Positions 7,046 to 13,432 of a DNA stretch of 18,816 nucleotides are shown here, piece after piece. The notes under the pieces are model-generated. The model was given only the letters and a program-made list of their open reading frames with translations. It was not told where the DNA came from and did no database searches. Both the position numbers and the translations under genes were made by a program. Each line of letters starts with the position of its first letter. Within the stretch, counting starts at the first letter, position 1. Origin of the DNA: JAUWKC01 sp035529895 (GTDB lineage Bacteria > Planctomycetota > Phycisphaerae > Sedimentisphaerales > Anaerobacaceae); the NCBI GenBank assembly GCA_035529895.1, contig DATKVV010000066.1, positions 1-18,816 of the forward strand, written 5' to 3'.

Positions 7046-8662
7046 CTATACTCCCTGGAGCCATCGCTCGAGTTTTGCCTCGTGCTCTGGCGACCAGCCG
7101 ATGTAACAGTTGGCCATTACCTGGTCATAGGTCGCCTTCTCTTTGTCGGCGCCGTATTCTTTCAAGCGAATCGGGTACGCTTTTACCTGTTGGCGCCATT
7201 GGAGGAAGCTGTCTTTGTTGTAAGCCATGCAGCGTTTGTGCACCTGCTCGTAATCGACGATTCTGCGGAGGTCGGCGTCAAGCTGTTTAACGATATCAGG
7301 CTTTGCGCGGGCGAGGTTACGAATCTCATCGGGGTCGTCGGCCAGATTAAATAGCTGCGGCCGATAGCCGGGATAGGCAATATATTTCCAGTCGTCTTTG
7401 CGGAGCATGAACATCGTGGTGTTGGCTGAGGTGCCTGTAAAAGCGGCGAAGGCCCAATTGCGGCTGGCGGCGGTTTTTCCCTGCAGCAGGGGCATGAGGG
7501 ACTCGCCATCCAGGCCCCGGGGACATTCGAGATTGGCCATATCCATCAGCGTCGGATATATATCGATGAGTGACACTATGTTATCGACGACGGCCCCCTG
7601 CCTCACGCCGGGGCCGGCAATAACCAGCGGCACGCGGACCGAGGATTCGTACATATTCATCTTGTAGAACTGGCGATGTTCCATATTGTTTTCGCCGTGG
7701 TCGCTTGAGACGATGAAATAGGTATTTTCGGCAAGGCCAAGGCGGTCCATTTCGTCAAGGACCTGGCCGACCATGGCGTCGGTTTCGGCGCACATGGCGT
7801 AGTAAATGGCCCTGGTCGCAAGCACGGTTTCCTTCGAGAAGCCGTGCATCCAGTTTTTGGTGATGCGCTGGTATTTCATAACGGGGTGGATTTCGGCGTC
7901 CTCGGGGGGGATGGTGACGGCGCTGCGGTCGACCATGTCCAGCCATTTGCGCGAGGTGGTAAAGGGCGGATGAGGGGCGCGGATTCCGAGGTAGAGGAAA
8001 AACGGGCTGCCGTCGCCGGCATATCGGGCGAGGAAGCTTTTGGCCCTATCGACGTCGTCCCAGTCGTCGGACTGCACGCGGTCGATGTTGTCTTCGAGCA
8101 CGCGGGGGGCCTCCATGCGGTAAACGGGCAGCTGGATGTCGGCGGGTCCGGTCCAGGCGGTGACACGGGCGAGCTGGCTGTGTCCGCCGGAGGTATAGTC
8201 GTGCTTGCCGTATCCGCCCTGGTCGGAGGCGAAGCGCCAGCCTGCTTTTTTGAGGCGGGCCATCACGGTGGGGGCGTTTTCGTGCAGGCCCTTGTAATTG
8301 TTCCAGCTTTCGCAGCGGAAGGTGTAAGTGCCTGACCACATGTTGGCTCTGGAGGGGCAGCAGATGGGGTGGCTGCAATAGGCGTTGCGAAAGACGGTTC
8401 CGCGTCTGGCGAGGCGGTCGATGTTCGGCGTAGCGTTTTTTACGGCGGGGTGGGCGAGACAGCCGAGGACGCGGCCGTCCCAACTGTCGGTATGGATAAA
8501 GATGATGTTGGGCCTTTTGGGGGGCGAGGGGTGCGATTGGGGCGCGGCTTGTTTCTGGCGCACGTGCCGGCAGGAGATATTTGCCATCGCGGCTGTCCCT
8601 ATTGTCAGTGCGCACCGCCGCAGGAAGGCGCGCCGCGTGTCATTTTCTGCGGAAGATTTCAT
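7046..8662 (-). CDS. exported arylsulfatase, arylsulfatase K-like
   Basis: The product is 538 aa. A twin-arginine signal (TRRAFLRRCALTIGTAAMA, residues 9-27) indicates Tat export. The sulfatase signature is C-C-P-S-R at 101-105; C101 would be converted to formylglycine by an FGE or anSME not seen here. Metal-site blocks include IFIHTDSWDG (54-63) and SSDHGENNMEHRQFYK (319-334, D321/H322). IYYAMCAETDAM, the SWNNYKGL block and the tail VHKRCMAYNKDSFLQW resemble vertebrate arylsulfatase K, reported to act on 2-O-sulfated uronate. The substrate is therefore probably a sulfated glycan, by inference only. AGGA lies just upstream of the ATG at 8662. The gene stands alone. Confidence 0.92.
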   Translation of the reverse strand: MKSSAENDTRRAFLRRCALTIGTAAMANISCRHVRQKQAAPQSHPSPPKRPNIIFIHTDSWDGRVLGCLAHPAVKNATPNIDRLARRGTVFRNAYCSHPICCPSRANMWSGTYTFRCESWNNYKGLHENAPTVMARLKKAGWRFASDQGGYGKHDYTSGGHSQLARVTAWTGPADIQLPVYRMEAPRVLEDNIDRVQSDDWDDVDRAKSFLARYAGDGSPFFLYLGIRAPHPPFTTSRKWLDMVDRSAVTIPPEDAEIHPVMKYQRITKNWMHGFSKETVLATRAIYYAMCAETDAMVGQVLDEMDRLGLAENTYFIVSSDHGENNMEHRQFYKMNMYESSVRVPLVIAGPGVRQGAVVDNIVSLIDIYPTLMDMANLECPRGLDGESLMPLLQGKTAASRNWAFAAFTGTSANTTMFMLRKDDWKYIAYPGYRPQLFNLADDPDEIRNLARAKPDIVKQLDADLRRIVDYEQVHKRCMAYNKDSFLQWRQQVKAYPIRLKEYGADKEKATYDQVMANCYIGWSPEHEAKLERWLQGV

Positions 8663-8731
8663 TTATTTATCCTGATTTTAGCCGGGCGTATCCGGCTTAC
8701 ACGGCCGGAGGACGCAATCTTCGAGGGCCAG

Positions 8732-8760
8732 ATTATAAGAGAAGTTGTGATAAATGACCA
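8732..8760 (-). promoter_or_regulatory. sulfatase promoter
   Basis: On the minus strand TGGTCA (8755-8760) and TATAAT (8732-8737) are 17 bp apart. The leader would be about 60 nt and contains a small hairpin AGCCGG/CCGGCT just before the ribosome site. Confidence 0.6.
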
Positions 8761-8850
8761 GACAGAGTTGGCTGGATTATTGAGGGTAGGCCGGCCGCCG
8801 GATGAGGGGGGCAGCGGTAATGACGAATGACTCGCTGCCGATGCAAACGG

Positions 8851-9033
8851 CTATGAATCGGCTGGCTTCAGCGGGTCATTGTTTTTTTGCTTTTTTGTTC
8901 TGACCATCACCGCGCCCAAGGCGAGCAGTAAGAGAGTGGTGGGGTTCAGCGCTAACTGGAACGGTGAGTTAAACCGTTGCAGTAAATAAACCTTCACCGA
9001 TTGGCAAAGGGCTTTACCGATGTCATTCTCTGA
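8851..9033 (-). pseudogene. orphan PEP-CTERM-like tail segment E1
   Basis: An open stretch of 60 codons without a plausible start ends in NPTTLLLLALGAVMVRTKK and then a short charged tail. This is the hydrophobic-helix-plus-basic form of a C-terminal exosortase sorting tail, but a PEP motif is not present in this copy and no signal-peptide gene precedes it. The upstream part (SVKVYLLQRFNSPFQLAL) is not recognised. It lies 105 bp after the stop of the 55-aa gene at 9139. It is probably the 3' remnant of a lost secreted-protein gene; five similar segments occur in this window. Confidence 0.5.
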
Positions 9034-9138
9034 TTAGTAGCCGGACAAACCACTGTAAAATTTTAGCCATGGTAATAAATATAACATGAATTTTTTTCCT
9101 GTGGGGTTTTGTGAACTTGTGCCATTTTTACCCTTTCA

Positions 9139-9306
9139 CTAAATCAAAATCAGCTTATCGCTTGTGTAAATGTACTCGCCCAGAGGCCAGAGTTCCGCTT
9201 CTCTTAATGGTCCGGCTGAGCCGACAATCTCCGCGGCCCACGGCATTTCGACAGGGTATATCTCGCCGGTGGTAGGGTGACGGAAAAAGTCCTTATTCGT
9301 TTCCAT
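9139..9306 (-). CDS. small conserved-looking hypothetical protein, 55 aa
   Basis: A 55-aa acidic product reads METNKDFFRHPTTG, then EIYPVEMPWAAEIVG, and ends YTSDKLILI. It starts 21 bp after the SIR2-like gene on the same strand, so the two probably share a transcript. The sequence is well-formed (balanced composition, Trp and Tyr in a compact fold-like pattern), unlike a shadow frame, but I recognise no family. The ribosome site is weak (GAGCAAG about seven bases upstream). It could be a partner of the SIR2-like protein; that is inference from position only. Confidence 0.6.
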   Translation of the reverse strand: METNKDFFRHPTTGEIYPVEMPWAAEIVGSAGPLREAELWPLGEYIYTSDKLILI

Positions 9307-9327
9307 GTTCTTGCTCGTTGTTCGGGT

Positions 9328-10371
9328 TTATGAGCGGTCAAATCGGGGTAGAAGTGGCAAGTTGGGGTCATTAAAATCAACATGTTCAAAAAGAAATTGG
9401 TAAACGGGCTTGTCTATAAGATTCGTTTGCGGTACGGCTACATTTCCCTCGTACAGAATACGATGACCTAACCTGTCTTTGCTTTCCCTACGGATATAGT
9501 TCTTCTCGCCCAAACCCAACCTATAACCTGTGCCCATGAGCTTGGGTACTTGGAAACACTCAGTTCCCAATCTTTCCATATTGGTTCGATGATAACCAAA
9601 GCCCAAAAAGTACAATGCCTTAGCCCACCGGACCCAATCGCGGGCCTGCTTAAATTCCTCTGTAAGTTCTACTTGTCCCTCCGGTATTATTTTTATGCTC
9701 TCAGCCGCCCGGTGTACGAACTCCTCTATATCCGGCCTTAACAGGTTTATGTCTGCCCCATAGGGTAGGCATAATACATTGGAGTCTTCGGGGGGGTCTT
9801 CGGGTTGCCACTCTAAACGGCCCAGACTTCCGTAAACGTGAAGTATTTCAAGCTCCCGAAATGTCTCCTTACATTCTTCCTCTGTTCTCCCTCTGTGCGT
9901 GTTTTTGAAGATGGTGTACAAATCGTGCTCTAACGACCGGTCGTAATTAAAAGTGATAATTCTAAGCCTATTCTCTTGGAATTTATCAAATGGGCTATTG
10001 AGTCTATTGAACAGCAGTTGGTGCCAATCGCCAGCCGGCTCTTCGCCAGCCCCCTTTTTTCTTAGTCCCCGCTTCAGGTCCTCCCGCTCATGATACAACA
10101 ACGCAATCGCAATCGCGACTTTTCCTACTCCCACAAAAGGCGGGTTGTGTTCGAGCCAAGCGTCAACAGAAACTGGCTTGGCGTTGGCAAGGGCAGCGTG
10201 AAACTCGTCAACTAAGTCATCGCTGCTTGGGTAATACACGTAACAAACTTCCTTGAGGAGTTCATGTTGCCAATCCTTCTCGCAATACGTGACGAGTTCC
10301 TCACCTGTGGGAAAACCAAAGTCACAACTTGCCCCCGCACCCAAGACCAAAACTGTTTCAGGCTCAATCAT
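9328..10371 (-). CDS. SIR2-like domain protein, putative NAD-consuming defence protein
   Basis: The product is 347 aa. The N-terminus has a Rossmann NAD-binding motif VLVLGAGASCDFGFPTG (residues 7-23). IITFNYD (138-144) and LHVYGSLG (177-184) follow, corresponding to the SIR2 catalytic Asn and His (N142, H178 by analogy). LYFLGFGYHRTN (253-264) is the late glycine-rich strand. This arrangement is that of SIR2-like proteins found in phage-defence systems, which deplete NAD+ on infection. No helicase, Argonaute or Thoeris partner is adjacent; the only neighbour in the transcript is the 55-aa gene at 9139. The ATG at 10371 has no Shine-Dalgarno site and lies eight bases after a TATAAT-like box, so the mRNA may be leaderless. 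Its function is inferred. Confidence 0.8.
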   Translation of the reverse strand: MIEPETVLVLGAGASCDFGFPTGEELVTYCEKDWQHELLKEVCYVYYPSSDDLVDEFHAALANAKPVSVDAWLEHNPPFVGVGKVAIAIALLYHEREDLKRGLRKKGAGEEPAGDWHQLLFNRLNSPFDKFQENRLRIITFNYDRSLEHDLYTIFKNTHRGRTEEECKETFRELEILHVYGSLGRLEWQPEDPPEDSNVLCLPYGADINLLRPDIEEFVHRAAESIKIIPEGQVELTEEFKQARDWVRWAKALYFLGFGYHRTNMERLGTECFQVPKLMGTGYRLGLGEKNYIRRESKDRLGHRILYEGNVAVPQTNLIDKPVYQFLFEHVDFNDPNLPLLPRFDRS

Positions 10372-10379
10372 ATTGTCGA

Positions 10380-10414
10380 ATTATAACACTACAATAGGCC
10401 CCGCTGGGAGTCAA
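10380..10414 (-). promoter_or_regulatory. candidate promoter of the SIR2-like gene
   Basis: TTGACT (10409-10414) is the same -35 used by four other minus-strand promoters here. TATAAT (10380-10385) lies 23 bp away, too far; TAGTGT at 10386-10391 gives 17 bp. Either choice places the start within about ten bases of the ATG at 10371. Confidence 0.45.
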
Positions 10415-10421
10415 GGAAAAT

Positions 10422-10484
10422 CTATGCGTTTCCGTGCCGTTTTCTTCTCACCATCACCGCGCCGAGGGCGCGCAGTAAAAGGTA
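10422..10484 (-). pseudogene. orphan PEP-CTERM-like tail segment E2
   Basis: The 20 codons read YLLLRALGAVMVRRKR and then four residues to a stop. In-frame stops lie directly upstream, so this is a fragment, not a gene. It sits 25 bp after the stop of the 60-aa gene at 10510, in a different frame, and overlaps nothing else. A CGCGCC-CTC-GGCGCG hairpin falls in its centre. Confidence 0.5.
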
Positions 10485-10509
10485 CTACATAGTATCTGTA
10501 TTATTCGGT

Positions 10510-10692
10510 TTATGCATCCTGAGGAGTTAAAATCTTAGGTTTTTGCTCCTGAGATACCTGACGCCAATGTAGAGACATCTGATCCCGATGTATATGACAG
10601 TAATCCTCATGGTTATAGATACTCAAGATATGCGTGCAGTTCAGGAACATGCATTTCCTGCCCTCAGCCGAGGTCTTTAGTATTTTTCCCAT
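10510..10692 (-). CDS. small Cys/His protein, putative zinc-binding, 60 aa
   Basis: The 60-aa product begins MGKILKTSAEGRKC and has four likely metal ligands: C14, C19 (CMFLNC) and C32, H35 (CHIH), around HILSIYNHED. A single zinc site is plausible. The ATG at 10692 is chosen because AAAGGAGT lies five bases upstream, an ideal ribosome site; the in-frame ATG 13 codons earlier has none. A promoter lies about 100 bp upstream. I do not recognise a specific family. The tail segment E2 follows its stop closely. Confidence 0.65.
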   Translation of the reverse strand: MGKILKTSAEGRKCMFLNCTHILSIYNHEDYCHIHRDQMSLHWRQVSQEQKPKILTPQDA

Positions 10693-10789
10693 CGTTACTC
10701 CTTTAGGTAGAGTACCAAACAAAAAAGCCACAAAGGTTAGTTATCTTCCTCCGCGGCCTAAAGATTTTCTAATCTTTTGTGTTGTATTA

Positions 10790-10817
10790 TTTATACCACA
10801 TTATTGGGCTTTGTCAA
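10790..10817 (-). promoter_or_regulatory. promoter of the 60-aa Cys/His gene
   Basis: On the minus strand TTGACA (10812-10817) and TATAAA (10790-10795) are 16 bp apart. The leader would be about 90 nt and contains a small AAGATT/AATCTT hairpin. Confidence 0.65.
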
Positions 10818-10900
10818 ACAATCTCTTTATTGCGACAGAAGGGTCGGAGTGCTTTATCTTGCGCCACCTGTATCCTCTTATAATAGGCAGAACTTTGGCT

Positions 10901-11077
10901 CTAAACTTTCTTTCTAAGCATCACCGCGCCCAGGGCGATGAGCAAGAGTGTGGGCGCTATAATGCGTGCCTGGACCAAGAACGCAGCGCGAAATTCCGGT
11001 AAAAGAGGCCTTTTCAGGCTTGCAGGCGGGTCTGCATGCTCTTTGAAAAAATTTTTCAAATTTCTGAGGTTTTTCAC
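10901..11077 (-). pseudogene. orphan PEP-CTERM-like tail segment E3
   Basis: A 58-codon open stretch from a possible GTG at 11077 ends in APTLLLIALGAVMLRKKV and a stop (tail part 10901-10957). The upstream part is not recognised and overlaps the promoter region of the toxin-antitoxin locus on the other strand. There is no signal peptide and no convincing ribosome site. It is best read as the 3' remnant of a secreted-protein gene. Confidence 0.45.
11042..11060. promoter_or_regulatory. perfect 9-bp palindrome upstream of higBA
   Basis: TTTGAAAAA-A-TTTTTCAAA is a perfect inverted repeat about 60-80 bp before the toxin start. It may be a distal operator or a terminator for the minus strand; there is no further evidence. 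Confidence 0.35.
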
Positions 11078-11109
11078 TTGGACTCGTATCGCAAATTTGC
11101 GATATTATA
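11078..11109 (+). promoter_or_regulatory. higBA promoter with embedded operator palindrome
   Basis: A perfect 16-bp palindrome ATCGCAAATTTGCGAT lies at 11088-11103, between a weak -35 (TTGGAC, 11078-11083) and AT-rich -10 candidates (TATTAT, 11103-11108). The placement fits autoregulation by the HigA-type antitoxin, whose relatives bind such palindromes in their own promoters. Confidence 0.6.
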
Positions 11110-11122
11110 CATAGAGGCAAAA

Positions 11123-11401
11123 ATGCCAAGGACGCGCATTGTTATATACGAGGAAGACGACGGGCAAGTACCATTACTGGATTGGCTGGACGGCTTGCCG
11201 CCAAAAATCCAAGATAAATGCACGGCGATAGTGGAGCTGCTTGAGGAAAGGGGATATGAACTCAGGAGGCCGCATTGCGATTCGTTGAAACATGGGATTC
11301 GTGAATTACGGGTCAGACACGGAAGTGTTCATTATCGTGTGAGAAATCACGATAATTAGAGGAAAGACCCGCAGGCCCACACTTATACGGGAGGGCTGTA
11401 A
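11123..11401 (+). pseudogene. higB: HigB/RelE-family toxin, interrupted
   Basis: The frame from the ATG at 11123 (AGAGG seven bases upstream) encodes 78 residues, including VPLLDWLDGLPPKIQDK, LLEERGYELRRPHCDSLKHGIRELR and VRHGSVHYR, a HigB/phage Gp49-like toxin (mRNA interferase of the RelE/ParE fold). After HYR the protein ends early at a TAG (11357-11359). The same frame then continues RKDPQAHTYTGGL to a TAA at 11401, two bases before higA, which looks like the family's usual C-terminus. About 30 residues that normally lie between, including the last beta strand and catalytic tail, are missing. A 9-bp inverted repeat sits at the break. The toxin is probably inactive. Confidence 0.75.
11331..11356. 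repeat. perfect inverted repeat at the higB break
   Basis: ATTATCGTG (11331-11339) and CACGATAAT (11348-11356) form a 9-bp stem with an 8-base loop, ending one base before the premature TAG. It may mark how the internal deletion arose. Confidence 0.7.
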
Positions 11402-11403
11402 TC

Positions 11404-11733
11404 ATGACAAAGAAGAAGAAAACGACAACCGACGCCGTAAAGATTCTACACAATCGGTATATTAAGCAAAACAAGAAGCGGCTTGAATCCCTCGAAAGAG
11501 AACGCGAGAACTTAAACATCGCCGAACAGATTTACACTCTTCGGGTGGCAAATGGTTTGAGTCAAAAGCAATTAGCCAAGATGGTTGGCACCACGCAGTC
11601 TGTCATTAGCCGCCTGGAAGATGCCGACTATAACGGGCACAGCCTTGCCATGTTGAGGAAGATTGCTGCGGCTTTGCATCAGAAAGTTCAAATAGAATTT
11701 GTCCCGGAAGGTCCTGCATATGCGTTTGGGTAG
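11404..11733 (+). CDS. higA: HigA-type antitoxin, XRE-family HTH regulator
   Basis: The product is 109 aa. A charged N-terminal segment (MTKKKKTTTDAVKILHNRYI) is followed by a Cro/C1-type helix-turn-helix at about residues 42-95: QIYTLRVANGLSQKQLAKMVGTTQSVISRLEDADYNG, then SLAMLRKIAAAL. It binds DNA and, in intact loci, neutralises the toxin. It begins two bases after the end of the higB frame, so translation is probably coupled. The likely operator is the palindrome at 11088-11103. With a broken toxin the gene may survive as a solitary repressor or anti-toxin. Confidence 0.9.
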   Translation: MTKKKKTTTDAVKILHNRYIKQNKKRLESLERERENLNIAEQIYTLRVANGLSQKQLAKMVGTTQSVISRLEDADYNGHSLAMLRKIAAALHQKVQIEFVPEGPAYAFG

Positions 11734-11844
11734 GACGCCAGCGAGCTCGACCTTTTGTACAAGATAACAGAGACCCATCACGCCCCAATCCCGTTCTGTA
11801 TGTCCCGTCGTCAGCGGGGTGAAGCGAGTAAGGCCGAAAGAGCC

Positions 11845-11907
11845 TCAGCGTTTCCTTCGCGCCATCACCGCACCGAGGCCATGCAGTAAAAATGCGGAGG
11901 GTTCCGG
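11845..11907 (-). pseudogene. orphan PEP-CTERM tail segment E4
   Basis: The 20 codons before the stop encode a complete sorting tail: PEPSAFLLHG followed by LGAVMARRKR. It has the PEP motif, hydrophobic helix and basic end. It begins one base after the stop codon of the lipoprotein at 11909, shifted by one base from that frame, so the lipoprotein does not carry it. Confidence 0.65.
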
Positions 11908-11908
11908 G

Positions 11909-12430
11909 TTAGATTTTCTCTTTTTCTATAAAGATCCCTTTGTCAACTTTGGAGAAGAACTCTTGATAATATTTGGCGTCATCAATTTGATACACTTGGT
12001 CTACGCCGCCCTTATTGTTCATGACCTTTACTTGGAAATTGACGCGTACACGCACCTTTTCGCCAAATTCCGAGATGTTCGCGGTGCAATCTATTATTGA
12101 GTTCTCTTTCCAGCTTGCCTGCGGACCCCACCAAAAATAGCCCCACACCTTTGCGAATGTGTCCTCGCTGTCGATTTCTTTGCTGGCGCTGAAGAAGCCT
12201 AAGTCCGTGTTTGCTTGCTTAACCATGAAGTCCTCGTCCTGCAAGACATTCAACATGGCCTTCATCACAAGCGTGGGATTGCTGGTTTCGTATTCGCGCG
12301 TTTGCATTTGCCGAATTTCGAGCTGCGATTTTTGTGTGGTTTTGCCCTCGAACATCTTACCGGGGTCGGTCAGCCCGCAGCCTGAAAAAAGAAGAAGATT
12401 GATACAAACAGACAGGCAAACCTTTCTCAT
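11909..12430 (-). CDS. lipoprotein of unknown function
   Basis: The 173-aa product has a lipoprotein signal (MRKVCLSVCINLLLFSGC, lipobox LFSGC, C18). The body has TREYETSNPTLVMKAMLNVLQDEDFMVKQANTDLGFFSASKEID, a pattern known from small bacterial lipoproteins without assigned function. A charged region rich in beta-prone residues (KVRVRVNFQVKVMNN) follows. AGGAGG lies nine bases before the ATG. It is the second gene of an operon, 12 bp after the BamE-like lipoprotein. The stop is followed at once by the tail segment E4. Confidence 0.8.
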   Translation of the reverse strand: MRKVCLSVCINLLLFSGCGLTDPGKMFEGKTTQKSQLEIRQMQTREYETSNPTLVMKAMLNVLQDEDFMVKQANTDLGFFSASKEIDSEDTFAKVWGYFWWGPQASWKENSIIDCTANISEFGEKVRVRVNFQVKVMNNKGGVDQVYQIDDAKYYQEFFSKVDKGIFIEKEKI

Positions 12431-12442
12431 TGCTTAATCCTC

Positions 12443-12886
12443 CTAAAACCTGGTGGCATGATAAGAGAGCGTTTTTACTAAACGGGTCTTATCGAATTTT
12501 ATAATAATGGTAAGTGTCTTTTGAGTCTGGGCGGCAGCACCCGCTGATTTTGAGTAACCACCCCCTGCGCCCAAAATAACTCGCCAGTTCTCGATACCGG
12601 CGCCTGCGCCGGCGACTATTCCGGCGGAATCCTGGGAATAGGAGACCTCGGTGGCTATCTTGTCGTAAATCCACGACTCGTTACCCTCGCTGTCTTTGGT
12701 GACTATGTTTGGTGACCCCAAAGCCTCAGCCACTTCCGCCTGCGACATGCCGACGCGGATTTCTTTCTGCACAAGACCCAAGGTCATTTCTCGCTCTTTT
12801 GGAGAATGCAAACTCTGTTGATGCTGAGCGGCTGTCATACAACCGCCTACGAAAATCAGTAAAAGAATTAAAGTAGAACTTTTCAT
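12443..12886 (-). CDS. lipoprotein with SmpA/BamE-like domain
   Basis: The 147-aa product has a lipoprotein signal (MKSSTLILLLIFVGGC, C16). Residues about 38-75 (VQKEIRVGMSQAEVAEALGSPN ... ESWIYDK) show the GMS-x3-V-x2-LG-x-P and W-x-Y pattern of SmpA/BamE/OmlA domains, which occur in outer-membrane assembly and other envelope lipoproteins. A Gly/Ala-rich stretch (GIVAGAGAGIENWRVILGAGGGYSKSAGA) follows, then a beta-rich end. AAGGGAT precedes the ATG. It is the first gene of an operon with the lipoprotein at 11909, transcribed from the promoter at 13038-13067 through a 145-nt leader that carries an upstream ORF. Confidence 0.82.
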   Translation of the reverse strand: MKSSTLILLLIFVGGCMTAAQHQQSLHSPKEREMTLGLVQKEIRVGMSQAEVAEALGSPNIVTKDSEGNESWIYDKIATEVSYSQDSAGIVAGAGAGIENWRVILGAGGGYSKSAGAAAQTQKTLTIIIKFDKTRLVKTLSYHATRF

Positions 12887-12908
12887 TTTTATCCCTTTTC
12901 AAAAATGG

Positions 12909-12989
12909 TTAATATTTCGCGTTGCGCGCAGCGCGCACCAATAGCGCCTCAGTAGAACCCGCGCGGAATGGGTATGGACACGACTGCAT
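12909..12989 (-). CDS. upstream ORF / leader peptide A (MQSCPYPFR type)
   Basis: A 26-codon ORF begins MQSCPYPFRAGSTEA and ends 22 bp before the lipoprotein ATG. AGGTGA lies about seven bases before its ATG. A homologous ORF (copy B, 16448-16537) starts with the same nine residues at the same place in another gene's leader; the two diverge after residue 9. It could be a translated leader peptide, or the conservation could belong to the DNA or RNA instead. The end overlaps a TGCGCGC-A-GCGCGCA palindrome at 12923-12937. Confidence 0.4.
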   Translation of the reverse strand: MQSCPYPFRAGSTEALLVRAARNAKY

Positions 12990-13209
12990 AACTCATCACC
13001 TGAAACTATTTAAAGATACCGCCTAATAACTGTAAAGATTATATATTGGCTCGGGAGCAGCAGTCAAGGAAAAAATCGGCCAAGAAAAGGAATTTTGGGG
13101 GGAAGGCTAAAGGCCGGGGCGGGCAGGGATGTGAGGTGGGGGCCGGAGGGGCCAAAGCCATAGGGTCCTAACCGCTGACCAGCCCAAAACAGCTATCCTC
13201 GCTTCGCTC
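12965..13209 (-). repeat. duplicated promoter-leader block, copy A
   Basis: This block is highly similar to 16513-16738 over almost its full length. The shared elements, in minus-strand order, are AGCTGTTTTG near 13185, GGTTAGGACC, GGCCCCTCCGGCC, a run of C/T, TTGACT, TATAAT, GGCGGTATCTTT and the start of the leader ORF. Copy B lacks about 20 bp of the middle. Both copies lie between the 3' end of an FGE-domain gene and the next gene, so they derive from one duplication or from recombination between such junctions. Confidence 0.8.
13038..13067 (-). promoter_or_regulatory. promoter of the lipoprotein operon
   Basis: On the minus strand TTGACT (13062-13067) and TATAAT (13038-13043) are 18 bp apart. 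The identical pair with the same spacing occurs in copy B at 16586-16615. Confidence 0.75.
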
Positions 13210-13274
13210 ATTAAGACATAAACGTAATACATACCAAGAAACTCTAACAGGGTAAAAGGGTAAAGAGCAAAGGG

Positions 13275-13382
13275 TTAATTTAAGTCCGGGACAACACGGA
13301 ACCCGAAATTGCTGCTCCGGTAGTCGGGGATTTCGAGGCTTTAGGAGACAGACCGGCCAAGCCCGGGCGGTAAGAGGCTTGC
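13275..13382 (-). pseudogene. decayed 3' end of an FGE/SUMF1-domain gene
   Basis: The frame ending at 13275 reads SLEIPDYRSSNFGFRVV then PDLN and a stop, the usual C-terminus of a formylglycine-generating-enzyme/C-type-lectin fold. Just upstream, in the same frame, GRSVS is followed by a TAA where a Tyr is often found, and then LLPPGL. No upstream part of the gene remains before the collagen-like gene ends at 13433. Copy A of the promoter block follows 65 bp later, exactly as copy B follows the intact FGE gene at 16774. Confidence 0.65.
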
Positions 13383-13432
13383 TATTTCGCATTCAGACCG
13401 ACTAATACTGCAATCCAAGGAGTAACTGCAGG

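Noticed and set aside
7844..8335. Open frame on the plus strand opposite the sulfatase (Gly/Val-rich)
   Set aside because: It is a shadow of the sulfatase codon pattern with no motif and no ribosome site.
11036..11122. N-terminal extension of HigB from an upstream ATG
   Set aside because: It would cover the operator palindrome and promoter; the ATG at 11123 has its own ribosome site and gives the family's usual start.
13168..13392. 74-aa open frame near the decayed FGE end
   Set aside because: It is an out-of-frame reading; the true remnant is in another frame and ends GFRVVPDLN.
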